Assembly: GCF_008275125.1 (NCBI RefSeq)
Contig: NZ_CP043473.1
Location: forward strand, 1,550,001 to 1,614,000
DNA from: Chromobacterium paludis
GTDB taxonomy: Bacteria; Pseudomonadota; Gammaproteobacteria; Burkholderiales; Chromobacteriaceae
Direction: 5' to 3'
Length of the DNA stretch: 64,000 nt
The notes under the pieces are model-generated. The model was not told the DNA's origin. It did no database searches and saw nothing but the letters and a program-made list of their open reading frames with translations. A program made the position numbers and the translations under genes. Of the stretch, positions 6,445 through 15,334 are shown in pieces; position 1 is the first letter of the stretch; the number at the start of each line of letters is the position of its first letter.

Positions 6445-7995
6445 TCAATGCTTGTTCAGTCCGAAAAAGCTGCGGATGCGCTCCACCAGCTCTCCGCGAT
6501 GCGGCGCCGCATCGACATCGGGCCATAAATCCTCTGGCATCTTGGCGCGCCGCTCGCTCAGCCGGTCCGCCAGGATGGAGGAAATGGTTTCGGCCAGCTC
6601 CTTGCGCGAAACCAGTATCGCCTGAAACGCCTCCTTGTCCAGCCGCAGGCATTCCACATTGGAGCGGGCGATGACCGTGCCGCTGCGCGACTCCCCCGTC
6701 ATCAAGCCCATTTCTCCAAAAAAACTGCCGGCCTTCAACACATCCACCATTCGGCGCCGGCCGTCCGGCAGCGTCACCCACACTTCCACTTCGCCAGCCA
6801 GCATGATGTACAACCAGTGCGCCACCGCGCCCTGATGCATGATGATGTCGCCCGTGACAAAGGGCGTGAACTTCAAGCGGTCGGCCAACACCATCAGTTC
6901 CTCGTCATTCAGACCGGCCAGCAGCTCCACCCGCCGCAAGGCCTGCACCCGCTCCTCCAGATGCCGCTTCATCCTGGCTTCGATGTATTTCTCGTTCTCC
7001 TTGATGGTCAACACGTTGTAATACGGCGAGGCCATGCGCAGATTATGCCGGCGCAGGGCGGCGTCGATATGCATGCGCACCACGGCATCGGTGTAGTCAT
7101 CCGCGGCCAGGTCAGTCAGCCAGTAACGCACGGCGTAGCGACTGAAACCGTTCTCGAAGCCCATCAAGATGCAATTGGGTTCCGGGTGCGGCGCCACGCC
7201 CGGCAGTTGGGCCTCGCGCAAGGAGTGCTCCACTACGCCTATGATCTGCGTAGGCAAGGTTTCCCAGTTGATGTTGAACCACACCCAGCGCCGCCATTGC
7301 CTGGGCTGGCCATGCCGCTTGCCCAGAATGGCGAAATGACTCTTCATCAACACGCTGTTCGGTATTACCACCGTTTCCCAGTTCCGGGTTTCCAGCGTCG
7401 TCGCCCGCCAATTGATTTCGACCACTCGCCCCACCAAATCGCCGGATTTGATCCAGTCGCCGATATCGACCGAGTTGTCGAACTGCAGCGACAGGCCGGC
7501 CAGGATATTGCCCAAGGTGTCTTGCATGGAAAAAGCGATGACCGCCGTAATGACCGCCGACGTGGTGACGATATTGCTCAAGTCCACGCCGGCCAGCCGC
7601 AACAGCACCAACCCCCAGCCGAAATAACCTACGGCGACGACGATGTCCTCCAGAATGCGCGGAGGATGCAGACGCAGAACCGGGATCAGCAAGCGGAACA
7701 GCAACATGGCCCAGACGCGAATCAACGCCAGCCCCATCGTCACGATGGCGACCTGAGTCAAGGCTTGTCCCAACCAGCCTGGAATGTGTGTGAAATTGAT
7801 CAGCGACAGGCAAAGCAACGCGATGGCCATCGTGCGCGCCGCCCGGGTACGGCTGTCGTGCCGCAACAGGTATAACAAGGCAGTGAACAACATCGTCACC
7901 GCCACGAACAGGGTCAGCGACCCATGCCAGGCCATCAGCGACACGTTTTCCAGCCAGTCGGCCGCGGGAAGAGAAGACATGCTTTTTTCCGCCAT
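6445..7995 (-). CDS. MscS-family mechanosensitive channel with C-terminal cyclic-nucleotide-binding domain
   Basis: A 516-residue inner-membrane protein. Residues 20-150 contain several hydrophobic helices (for example LFVAVTMLFTALLYLL); around 155-215 is the pore helix and beta domain signature (AFSMQDTLGNILAGLSLQFD, IGDWIKSGDLVGRVVEINWR, TVVIPNSVLMKS). From about residue 365 a cNMP-binding domain follows (LADRLKFTPFVTGDIIMHQG, AGEVEVWV, SFFGEMGLMTGESRSGTV). This is the architecture of cyclic-nucleotide-gated MscS channels, which open under turgor or ligand binding. The start may be 7995 or the in-frame ATG 7980. It stands alone, with a terminator upstream belonging to dusC. Confidence 0.9.
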   Translation of the reverse strand: MAEKSMSSLPAADWLENVSLMAWHGSLTLFVAVTMLFTALLYLLRHDSRTRAARTMAIALLCLSLINFTHIPGWLGQALTQVAIVTMGLALIRVWAMLLFRLLIPVLRLHPPRILEDIVVAVGYFGWGLVLLRLAGVDLSNIVTTSAVITAVIAFSMQDTLGNILAGLSLQFDNSVDIGDWIKSGDLVGRVVEINWRATTLETRNWETVVIPNSVLMKSHFAILGKRHGQPRQWRRWVWFNINWETLPTQIIGVVEHSLREAQLPGVAPHPEPNCILMGFENGFSRYAVRYWLTDLAADDYTDAVVRMHIDAALRRHNLRMASPYYNVLTIKENEKYIEARMKRHLEERVQALRRVELLAGLNDEELMVLADRLKFTPFVTGDIIMHQGAVAHWLYIMLAGEVEVWVTLPDGRRRMVDVLKAGSFFGEMGLMTGESRSGTVIARSNVECLRLDKEAFQAILVSRKELAETISSILADRLSERRAKMPEDLWPDVDAAPHRGELVERIRSFFGLNKH

Positions 7996-8028
7996 GCTTT
8001 GTTTAATTGATAGCTCATGGCGGCGGGC

Positions 8029-8058
8029 AAAAAAAATCCCTCCCGTTTTAAGGGAGGG
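8029..8058 (-). terminator. Intrinsic terminator downstream of dusC
   Basis: On the minus strand, CCCTCCC and GGGAGGG arms with a seven-base loop are followed by eight T's. It lies about 130 bases beyond the dusC stop codon, and this long 3' stretch could also host a small RNA using the same terminator. Confidence 0.85.
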
Positions 8059-8186
8059 TGCAAGGTATCGGGGAAGTGTAAGTTCCGCAGCCAGGCAGGC
8101 CGGCAGAAATTACAACGTTGCGCTTATACCAAAGCACAACGCCATACGATGTTAGCAACAGAAATACATGCGCGAAATGAGTATAT

Positions 8187-9134
8187 TTACTTACCCAATT
8201 TTGCCAGCAGAATATTCCCAATCTCTTCAGCCTCTTGCACGCGCCGCACTTCTTCAAACAAGGACGAGGCCTCCGGCCAAGTGCGCTTGAGCAGGCCCAG
8301 CCACTGTTTCAAACGTGCCACCGGATAACGATTCTCACTGGACTTCTGCCAGCACAGGCGGAAAAAATCTTCCACCCAAGGCAGCATCTCGCGCCACGTC
8401 ATGGGCTGCTCCGGGCCCTGCGCCTGAATGCGGGCAGCCAGATCCGGGCACGCAACCAGGCCTCGCCCTATCATGACGGTTTCACAGCCGCTCTCCAGGC
8501 GGATGTTCCGGTAATCCTGCAGCGTCCACACCTCGCCATTGGCGATCACCGGGATGGACACCGACTCCCGGATGCGCGAGATCCAATCCCAATGCGCCGG
8601 CGGCTTGTAGCCTTCCACCTTGGTGCGGCCATGCACCGTCAATTCGTCCGCGCCCGCGCTGGAAATGGCCTGCGCGCACTCCAGCGCCCGGCTCTTGTCT
8701 TCGTACCCTAGCCTCATTTTAGCGGTGACCGGAATGTCCGCCTGCACCGCGCGACGCACGGCCGCCACGATTTGATGCAGCAACTCAGGCTCATTGAGCA
8801 ACACCGCGCCGCCGCGATGGCGATTGACAGTCGGCGCCGGACAGCCGAAATTCAAATCCACGCCCAGCGCGCCCAGGCTGGCGGCTTTCGCGCAATTCTC
8901 GGCCAGACAGGCCGCGTCCGAGCCCAGCAATTGCACGCGCACCGGCACCCCGGCGCGGGTCTTGCCGCCGTTGGCCAGCTCCGGCGCCAAACGCATGAAA
9001 GCGCGCGTAGGCAGCAACACGGAAGTCACACGCACAAACTCCGTGACGCATAAGTCGATGCCGCCGACGCGGGTCAGCACGTCTCGCATCACGTCATCCA
9101 CCAGCCCCTCCATGGGGGCAAGAACCAGCTTCAT
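8187..9134 (-). CDS. dusC: tRNA-dihydrouridine(16) synthase
   Basis: A 315-residue FMN-dependent enzyme that reduces a uridine in the tRNA D-loop. It has the N-terminal [20 protein letters not shown], the active-site loop [17 protein letters not shown] with the catalytic cysteine, [41 protein letters not shown] and [14 protein letters not shown]. The variant FGCPAPTVN and the HRGGA form, together with the C-terminal helical domain, favour DusC over DusA or DusB. The stop codon at 8187 is followed by a long leader-like 3' stretch ending in a terminator. Confidence 0.92.
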   Translation of the reverse strand: MKLVLAPMEGLVDDVMRDVLTRVGGIDLCVTEFVRVTSVLLPTRAFMRLAPELANGGKTRAGVPVRVQLLGSDAACLAENCAKAASLGALGVDLNFGCPAPTVNRHRGGAVLLNEPELLHQIVAAVRRAVQADIPVTAKMRLGYEDKSRALECAQAISSAGADELTVHGRTKVEGYKPPAHWDWISRIRESVSIPVIANGEVWTLQDYRNIRLESGCETVMIGRGLVACPDLAARIQAQGPEQPMTWREMLPWVEDFFRLCWQKSSENRYPVARLKQWLGLLKRTWPEASSLFEEVRRVQEAEEIGNILLAKLGK

Positions 9135-9202
9135 GGCCCAACCTACCGCAGAAAAGGGCGCTATTGTAACGCAGTCGCGCCGGAATGGATGGAGATAGAA
9201 AC

Positions 9203-9652
9203 ATGACCCTTACGATTGCCACGCCGGAGTCCCTGGACGAGTGGCTGCCCTTGTTTACCGCTTATCTGGCCTTTTATCGCGTCAACCAGCCGGCGGAGGC
9301 CTGCTTGTCGTTCCTTAGCGAAAGGCTACGCCGCCGACAGGCCGTGGCGTTTGTCGCCGCCGAGCAAACGCAGCCGCAGGGCTTCGCCTTGATGTACACC
9401 GGCTTCTCCTCGTTGACGCTGCGACCGTGCTGGACGCTGCACGACCTTTACGTCGCGCCCGAAGGGCGTGGCCGAGGGATCGGCGAGCAGCTGATACGGC
9501 GCTGCCAGGAATACGTGCACGCGCTGGGCGGCGGCGAAATCATGCTGCAGACCGCCCATGACAACCATCCGGCCCAAAGACTATATGAGCGAACCGGCTT
9601 CGCGCTCGACCGCGACTTCCGCGTCTACGGCTGGCGCAGCGAGCTTTCTTGA
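9203..9652 (+). CDS. GNAT family N-acetyltransferase
   Basis: A 149-residue protein from ATG 9203, which has GGAGATAGAA at good spacing; the in-frame ATG at 9185 overlaps that site. GNAT features run in order: [20 protein letters not shown], then AVAFVAAEQ, a strand [20 protein letters not shown] with the canonical acetyl-CoA loop RGRGIG, and [19 protein letters not shown]. The LHDLYV form is typical of small acetyltransferases acting on amino acids or polyamine-like molecules. It is divergent from dusC and followed, 53 bases on, by the DUF1653 gene. Confidence 0.88.
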   Translation: MTLTIATPESLDEWLPLFTAYLAFYRVNQPAEACLSFLSERLRRRQAVAFVAAEQTQPQGFALMYTGFSSLTLRPCWTLHDLYVAPEGRGRGIGEQLIRRCQEYVHALGGGEIMLQTAHDNHPAQRLYERTGFALDRDFRVYGWRSELS

Positions 9653-9705
9653 CCCCGTCCGGCGGCTGAGGCATGCTCGCCGCCCTTGACCCACTGGAGA
9701 TTCAG

Positions 9706-9921
9706 ATGCCCGCTCCCGGCATTTACCAGCACTTCCGCAACCGTCAGCTGTATCAGGTATTGGGCATCGCCAAACATTCGGAAACGCTCGAGCCCATGGT
9801 CATGTACCGCGCGCTATATGGCGATTACCACGTCTGGGTCCGCCCGGAGTCCATGTTCGACGAAATGGTGACGCATGAAGGCGCCATGGTGCCGCGTTTC
9901 AGCCTGATCAAAGCGCTCTGA
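9706..9921 (+). CDS. DUF1653 domain protein
   Basis: A 71-residue protein from ATG 9706 with GGAG six to nine bases upstream; the longer frame from 9673 has no such site. It consists of one DUF1653 domain: GIYQHFRNRQLYQVLGIAKH, then LEPMVMYRALYGDYHVWVRP and SMFDEMV. The SH3-like fold is widespread in bacteria, usually in stand-alone short proteins of unknown function. Only five bases separate it from the histone-deacetylase-like gene, so the two are likely co-expressed. Confidence 0.85.
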   Translation: MPAPGIYQHFRNRQLYQVLGIAKHSETLEPMVMYRALYGDYHVWVRPESMFDEMVTHEGAMVPRFSLIKAL

Positions 9922-9926
9922 GCCCC

Positions 9927-10862
9927 ATGCGCATCTACCGCAGCGACGGGTTTCCGCTGCCCTTGCCGGCCGGGCATCGGTTTCCAGCAGAGAAATACGC
10001 CATGCTGGCCAGCCAGGTGGCGGGCTACGCTGCGCCCTGGATGGAAACCGCGCCCGCAGCCACGCCGCAGGAACTGCGCCTGGCTCACGAGCCTGCTTAT
10101 ATCGCCGCGGCGCTGGAGGGGACGCTGGAGGCGCGCCGGCAGCGGGAAATCGGCCTGCCCTGGTCGCGCGAACTGGCCGAGCGCAGCCTGCGCTCGGTCG
10201 GCGCCACCATCGCCGCCAGCCGCAGCGCCCTGTTGGAAGGCTGCGGCGTCAATCTGGCGGGCGGCACCCATCACGCCAGCCGCGACCAGGGCAGCGGTTT
10301 TTGCGTCTTCAACGACATTGCCGTCGCCGCGCTCTTAATGCTGGCCGAGGCGCGGGCGCGCCGGGTGCTGGTCGTGGATCTGGACGTGCATCAAGGCAAC
10401 GGCACCGCCGCCATCGCCGCGCATGAGCCCCGCATCTACACCTTTTCCATGCACGGCGAAAAGAACTTCCCCTTTCGACGCTCCCCCAGCACGCTGGACA
10501 TCGACTTGCCCGACGGCACCGGCGACGCGGCCTACTTGCAAACGCTGAGCGACGCGCTGCCGCGGATTTTCGACGCTGCGCGGCCCGATCTGGTGCTGTA
10601 TCTGGCTGGGGCAGACCCCTTCCACGGCGACCGCCTGGGCCGCTTGGCGCTGTCGGCGCAGGGTTTGGCGGAACGGGACGCCATGGTGATGCAAGCCTGC
10701 CGCCGCCACGACGCCGCGCTGGCGCTGACCATGGCGGGCGGTTACGCCGTGCCGATAGCAGACACCGTGACAATCCAGGCGGAAACCGTCAGACTGGCAT
10801 GCGCCGCCTTTGGCGATCCCTCACTGCGCCAGGCGGCAAACCAAGCCAAGCTGAAGGAGTGA
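9927..10862 (+). CDS. Histone deacetylase-superfamily (acetylpolyamine/AcuC-like) deacetylase
   Basis: A 311-residue zinc amidohydrolase. The conserved motifs appear in order: AGGTHHASRDQGSGFCVFND (tandem His charge relay), VLVVDLDVHQGNGTAAI (Asp and His zinc ligands), GADPFHGDRLGRL (second zinc Asp) and TMAGGYAV (the active-site end, with Tyr). This small, single-domain form is close to bacterial proteins annotated as histone deacetylase family and acts on acetyl-lysine or acetylpolyamines rather than histones. The neighbours DUF1653 and msrA are within a few bases on both sides, suggesting an operon. Physiological substrate unknown. Confidence 0.88.
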   Translation: MRIYRSDGFPLPLPAGHRFPAEKYAMLASQVAGYAAPWMETAPAATPQELRLAHEPAYIAAALEGTLEARRQREIGLPWSRELAERSLRSVGATIAASRSALLEGCGVNLAGGTHHASRDQGSGFCVFNDIAVAALLMLAEARARRVLVVDLDVHQGNGTAAIAAHEPRIYTFSMHGEKNFPFRRSPSTLDIDLPDGTGDAAYLQTLSDALPRIFDAARPDLVLYLAGADPFHGDRLGRLALSAQGLAERDAMVMQACRRHDAALALTMAGGYAVPIADTVTIQAETVRLACAAFGDPSLRQAANQAKLKE

Positions 10863-10864
10863 AT

Positions 10865-11398
<534 letters not shown>

Positions 11399-11419
11399 GC
11401 GCGTGCGGCCCGGGGCCGT

Positions 11420-11446
11420 TATAATGGCACGCGCCTCAGGGCGCGT
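11420..11446 (+). promoter_or_regulatory. Candidate promoter -10 box and inverted repeat before the two-component operon
   Basis: A consensus TATAAT at 11420-11425 is followed by the inverted repeat ACGCGCC (11429-11435) and GGCGCGT (11440-11446), which would overlap the transcription start. A -35 match is poor (TTAAGC at 11395, spacing 19), so an activator may be needed. The histidine kinase ATG is 55 bases downstream. Confidence 0.4.
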
Positions 11447-11479
11447 ACCGCCCCAATCGCCTTCATCGAAGCCAGAAGC

Positions 11480-13762
11480 ATGTCCGACGTCGCAGTGCCC
11501 CGCGCCTCCGCTACCCACGCGCTCTCTACCCACGCGCTCTCTACCCATCTGCTGTTGTTGCGTTCCGCCACGATGCGGAGCAAATCGCTGAGCGTACTGT
11601 GCTGGCTGGCGGTATTCGCCCTCCTGTTTGGCCATGCGGTGCACCGCGACATCCAGCAGCAAGCCCAAGCGTTCCACGAAACGGCCAAGAGCTTGCTGCA
11701 AAACGCGTCCCAAGACCTGCGCCGCAGCCGCCAGCTGCAAGACGACATCCGCGACATCGTCGTCTCCGGCCAGCCCGATCGGCAAATCCGGATCCGCACA
11801 CTGGCCAATCTCGCGGCGCAGAGCCAAAAGCAGCTCTATTTCGTCGGTTACCAGCCGCTGGTCTCCCCGCAGGAGCGGAGCGGCTTTGAACGGCAACAGA
11901 GCCACATGCTGGGCAAGCCTTACCGCATCCGGGACTATCTGCACGATGCGCGCAATAACTGGCTCAATCCCGATGCCTGGCGCGACGCGCCCTTGCGCAC
12001 CCGCCACCTCCCCTTGAGCATGGCCGAACCGGGCCTCGCCTCGGCGGATTGGCACGAAATGGGACTGGACCTGCTGGATGACGCCGTCCTGGCGCCCGCC
12101 GTCAACCAGGCGCTTGGCCATCTGCGCGCGGTCTCGCCGCCGCTGGAGCTGCACGGTAAAGAACCGGGCATCGCGCTGCTGCAAACCATCTACCTCGTCG
12201 AACCGCCCTCGCCCGTGCCCATGGTGCGCATCGAGCAGGCCGCCGGCGTGATCCTGCAAGTGCTGTACCTGAAACCGCTATTAGCCCTGCCTACCGGCAT
12301 GTCGAACCGCTACAGCTTGCAGCTGCTGCGCCGGGACGGCGCGGAGCAAGGCCAGCTCATCGCCCAACAGGCGCCGGTGGGAGGGTTGTCGTCCTGGCTG
12401 CCCAAGCTGAGCCAGCGCTACACCCTGCCGGAGCTGCCCTATGACTTTGAGCTCACGCGGCAAACCCAACTGGAGCGCGCCACATCCGGAGAGGCTGCCT
12501 GGTGCGCGCTGCTCGCCCTGCTGCCGGCCTACCTGCTCTGGCTGGCGCTGTCGCTGCTGGAGCACAATCGGCGCGCGCGCGAACGCGTGCAGGACGACTT
12601 GTATCGAGAGCGCGAGTACGCCAGCGTCGCCCTGCGCAGCATCGGCGATGCGGTCATCAGCATCGACACCCAACAAGTCATCCAATATTTGAATCCCGCC
12701 GCCGAAGTGCTGCTGGGACTGCCGGCCTCCCATGCCTTGCAGCGACGTCTGCAACAAGTGGCGCCCCTGCATTACGAGTTTTCCCGCCAGCCGGCGCGCG
12801 ACCCGGTGGAGCAAGCCGTTTCCACCTTGCAGGTCGTGCATCTGGCGCAAAACTGCTACCTCAAGCGCCGTGGCGGCGAAAAACTGCTGGTGGAAGGCTC
12901 CGTCTCGCCGCTACTGGGCCGCGGCGGCCAGTTGATAGGCGCCGTGCTGACATTCCGCGACACCGCGCCCATCCGCCGCCGCATGCTGGCCGCCCTGGAG
13001 GCCAGCGAAAGCCGGCTGCGCCAACATGAAATCGAGCTGGCGCGCGTGGCGCGCATCAACACCATGGGCGAGATGGCGTCCGGCATCGCCCATGAGATCA
13101 ACCAACCCTTGTCCGCCATCATGAGTTACTGCCAGGCCGCGCTGAGCCTGCTGGAAGATGAAGAAATCGACATGGCCATGCTGCAGCGCGCCCTGCACTC
13201 CTCCGTGAGCCAGGCGGATCGGGCTGGCCGCATCATTCACCGGCTGCGAGAGTTCGTCACGCGAAAAAACCAGCAGCTGGTGCCGGTACAGCTGAACCAA
13301 TCCGTGCATAACGCCCTGTCCTTGCTCGATTACGAGCTGCATGAACACGACATCCACATCGAGCAAAACTTCGCACATGAGTTGCCGTTGGTATACGCTG
13401 ACACTATCCAGCTAGAGCAAGTGGTGCTGAACCTGGCCCGCAACGCCGTGGAAGCCATGGAGCACACCCGCCCCTGGGGCAGGCTGAACATCACCACCCG
13501 CAAGCAGGGAGAGCGCGTGCAGCTGATCATCAGCGACAACGGCTGCGGCATCCCCCCCGATAAGCTGGACCGGATCTTCGACCCGTTTTTCAGCACCAAG
13601 CCCAACGGCATGGGCCTGGGCTTGGCCATCTGCCAGACCGCGATCGAGGCCTTCGGCGGCAGGCTGACCGCCGGCAACAAGCCCGGCTCGGGCGCGGAGT
13701 TCATCATCGACCTGCCATGCGCCGCGCGCGACGTGGCGGCATCATCCGGAGTAGAAGCCTGA
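11480..13762 (+). CDS. PAS-domain sensor histidine kinase (FixL/DctB-type)
   Basis: A 760-residue membrane kinase. Hydrophobic segments at about residues 36-51 and 341-361 enclose a periplasmic sensing region of nearly 290 residues. A PAS domain follows (about 375-490, VALRSIGDAVISIDTQQVIQ), then a HisKA helix with the phosphorylated His-538 in GIAHEINQPLSAIM, the N-box NLARNAVEAM, DNGCGIPPDKLDRIFDPFF and the G-box GMGLGLAI. The stop codon overlaps the ATG of the FixJ-type regulator. The N-terminus has a threefold STHA(L) repeat from a 15-base tandem repeat; ATG 11573 is an alternative start after it. The signal is unknown. Confidence 0.9.
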   Translation: MSDVAVPRASATHALSTHALSTHLLLLRSATMRSKSLSVLCWLAVFALLFGHAVHRDIQQQAQAFHETAKSLLQNASQDLRRSRQLQDDIRDIVVSGQPDRQIRIRTLANLAAQSQKQLYFVGYQPLVSPQERSGFERQQSHMLGKPYRIRDYLHDARNNWLNPDAWRDAPLRTRHLPLSMAEPGLASADWHEMGLDLLDDAVLAPAVNQALGHLRAVSPPLELHGKEPGIALLQTIYLVEPPSPVPMVRIEQAAGVILQVLYLKPLLALPTGMSNRYSLQLLRRDGAEQGQLIAQQAPVGGLSSWLPKLSQRYTLPELPYDFELTRQTQLERATSGEAAWCALLALLPAYLLWLALSLLEHNRRARERVQDDLYREREYASVALRSIGDAVISIDTQQVIQYLNPAAEVLLGLPASHALQRRLQQVAPLHYEFSRQPARDPVEQAVSTLQVVHLAQNCYLKRRGGEKLLVEGSVSPLLGRGGQLIGAVLTFRDTAPIRRRMLAALEASESRLRQHEIELARVARINTMGEMASGIAHEINQPLSAIMSYCQAALSLLEDEEIDMAMLQRALHSSVSQADRAGRIIHRLREFVTRKNQQLVPVQLNQSVHNALSLLDYELHEHDIHIEQNFAHELPLVYADTIQLEQVVLNLARNAVEAMEHTRPWGRLNITTRKQGERVQLIISDNGCGIPPDKLDRIFDPFFSTKPNGMGLGLAICQTAIEAFGGRLTAGNKPGSGAEFIIDLPCAARDVAASSGVEA
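11511..11547 (+). repeat. 15-base tandem repeat at the 5' end of the histidine kinase gene
   Basis: The unit CTACCCACGCGCTCT occurs twice in full plus seven further bases. As 15 is a multiple of three, it adds residues (STHAL) without shifting the frame. Such an array can vary in copy number by slippage. Confidence 0.8.
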
Positions 13763-14430
13763 TGCAAAACACGACCCCTACCGTATTCATCGTCGACGAC
13801 GACCCAGCCGTGCTGGATTCGCTCGCCATGCTGATCAGCGCGCAGGGCATGCGCACCGTATCCTACCCCAACGCCATGGAATTTCTCGACGCCTACCAGA
13901 GCAACCAGATCTGCTGCCTGGTGCTGGACATCCGCATGCCGCAGATCACCGGCCTGGCGCTGCAAGAGCAGTTGATAGAGCGCGATGTCAACATTCCCAT
14001 CGTCTTCATCACCGGCCACGGCGACATCGAGCAATGCCGGCGCGCCTTCCAGACCGGCGCCATCGACTTCCTGACCAAGCCTATCGACCAGGTCAGACTG
14101 ATCGCCAGCCTCAAACGCGGCATCCGCATCAGCATCCAGCAGCATCAGCAGGAAGAAGAAACCCAGGAGGTGATGAGCCAGCTCGCCCGCATCAGCGGAC
14201 GCGAGCGCGAAGTGCTGGAACTGGTGGCGGATGGCCTGTCCAGCAAGGAAATCGCGCGCGAACTTGACCTTTCGCCGCGCACCATCGAGGTGCATCGCGC
14301 CAATCTGTTCAGCAAGCTGGGGGTGGACTCCCTGGCTGACCTGGTGCGTTTCTACCTGAAAGCGCTGGAAGCCACAGGCAAGAAGCGCAATCAGGAGGTT
14401 TTTTTCAACGAAACGCCGCCAAACCAGTAA
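13762..14430 (+). CDS. FixJ/NarL-family response regulator
   Basis: A 222-residue regulator. The receiver domain holds the acidic pair VFIVDDDPAV, the phospho-acceptor Asp-56 in LVLDIRMP, ITGHGDI and LTKPID; the LuxR-type HTH is at about residues 145-205 (LARISGREREVLELVADGLS, then SKEIARELDLSPRTIEVHR). The ATG overlaps the kinase TGA by one base (TGATG), so translation is coupled. A longer frame from upstream has no support. It should bind promoters of the kinase's target genes, which are not adjacent here. Confidence 0.92.
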   Translation: MQNTTPTVFIVDDDPAVLDSLAMLISAQGMRTVSYPNAMEFLDAYQSNQICCLVLDIRMPQITGLALQEQLIERDVNIPIVFITGHGDIEQCRRAFQTGAIDFLTKPIDQVRLIASLKRGIRISIQQHQQEEETQEVMSQLARISGREREVLELVADGLSSKEIARELDLSPRTIEVHRANLFSKLGVDSLADLVRFYLKALEATGKKRNQEVFFNETPPNQ

Positions 14431-14439
14431 AATCGTCGC

Positions 14440-15315
14440 ATGCAAAGACTGTTCAAACACATCTGCCTGGTCGCGCGCCACAGCAAGCCCGGCATCACCC
14501 CGGCCCTGCTTGAGCTGGCCGACCACCTGGCCGCTGGCGGCGCCACAGTCCTCATCGACAAGGAAAGCATCGCCGCATCCGAGGCCGGCGGCCATGCGTT
14601 GATCGACCGCAACGACATGGGCAAGCTGGCCGACCTGTGCATCGTGCTGGGCGGCGACGGCACCATGCTGTCCATCGCCCGCCTCTTGGCGCCCTACCGC
14701 GTGCCGCTGGTCGGCATCAATCAGGGGCGGCTGGGCTTCATGACCGATATCCCGCTGCACGAGATGCTGGACTCGGTGGACGCCATCCTGAAGGGTAAGT
14801 TCGTGCCGGAAGACCGCATCCTGCTGCAGGCGGCCGTGGTGCGCGAAGACGCCGAGGTCGCCAGCGCGCTGGCCTTCAACGACGTGGTGTTCAGCCGCGG
14901 CGCGGTGGGTTCGATGATCGAATTCGAAGTCTTCATCGACAACCAATTCGTTTACAGCCAGCGCTCGGACGGCCTGATCGTGTCCACGCCCACCGGCTCC
15001 ACCGCTTACTCGCTGGCCTCCGGCGGGCCCATTCTCCACCCCACGCTGCAAGCCATCGCCCTGGTGCCGATCTGCCCGCAATCGCTGTCCAACCGGCCGA
15101 TTGCCGTCAACGACTCCTGCGAGGTGGAATTCATGCTCACCCGCGGGCTGGACGCGCGCGTGCACTTCGACGGCCAATTGCACTGCGACCTGATGGAAAT
15201 GGACCGCGTGCTGATCCGCCGCTACCGCAACCCGCTGCGCATCCTGCACCCGGAAGGCTACAACTACTACGACATGCTGCGCCACAAGCTGCACTGGGGC
15301 GAGCGCCTGATCTAA
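14440..15315 (+). CDS. nadK: NAD kinase
   Basis: A 291-residue enzyme making NADP from NAD and ATP. The family GGDGT motif is at about residues 71-75 (VLGGDGTMLSIARLL), then VGINQGRLGFMTDI, LAFNDVVFSRGAVGSMIEF and the conserved DGLIVSTPTGSTAYSLASGG, with ICPQSLSNRPI near the C-terminus. It begins ten bases after the response-regulator stop codon and is followed by recN, the same nadK-recN order seen in many betaproteobacteria. Confidence 0.96.
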   Translation: MQRLFKHICLVARHSKPGITPALLELADHLAAGGATVLIDKESIAASEAGGHALIDRNDMGKLADLCIVLGGDGTMLSIARLLAPYRVPLVGINQGRLGFMTDIPLHEMLDSVDAILKGKFVPEDRILLQAAVVREDAEVASALAFNDVVFSRGAVGSMIEFEVFIDNQFVYSQRSDGLIVSTPTGSTAYSLASGGPILHPTLQAIALVPICPQSLSNRPIAVNDSCEVEFMLTRGLDARVHFDGQLHCDLMEMDRVLIRRYRNPLRILHPEGYNYYDMLRHKLHWGERLI

Positions 15316-15334
15316 CCGGCACAGACCATACACC

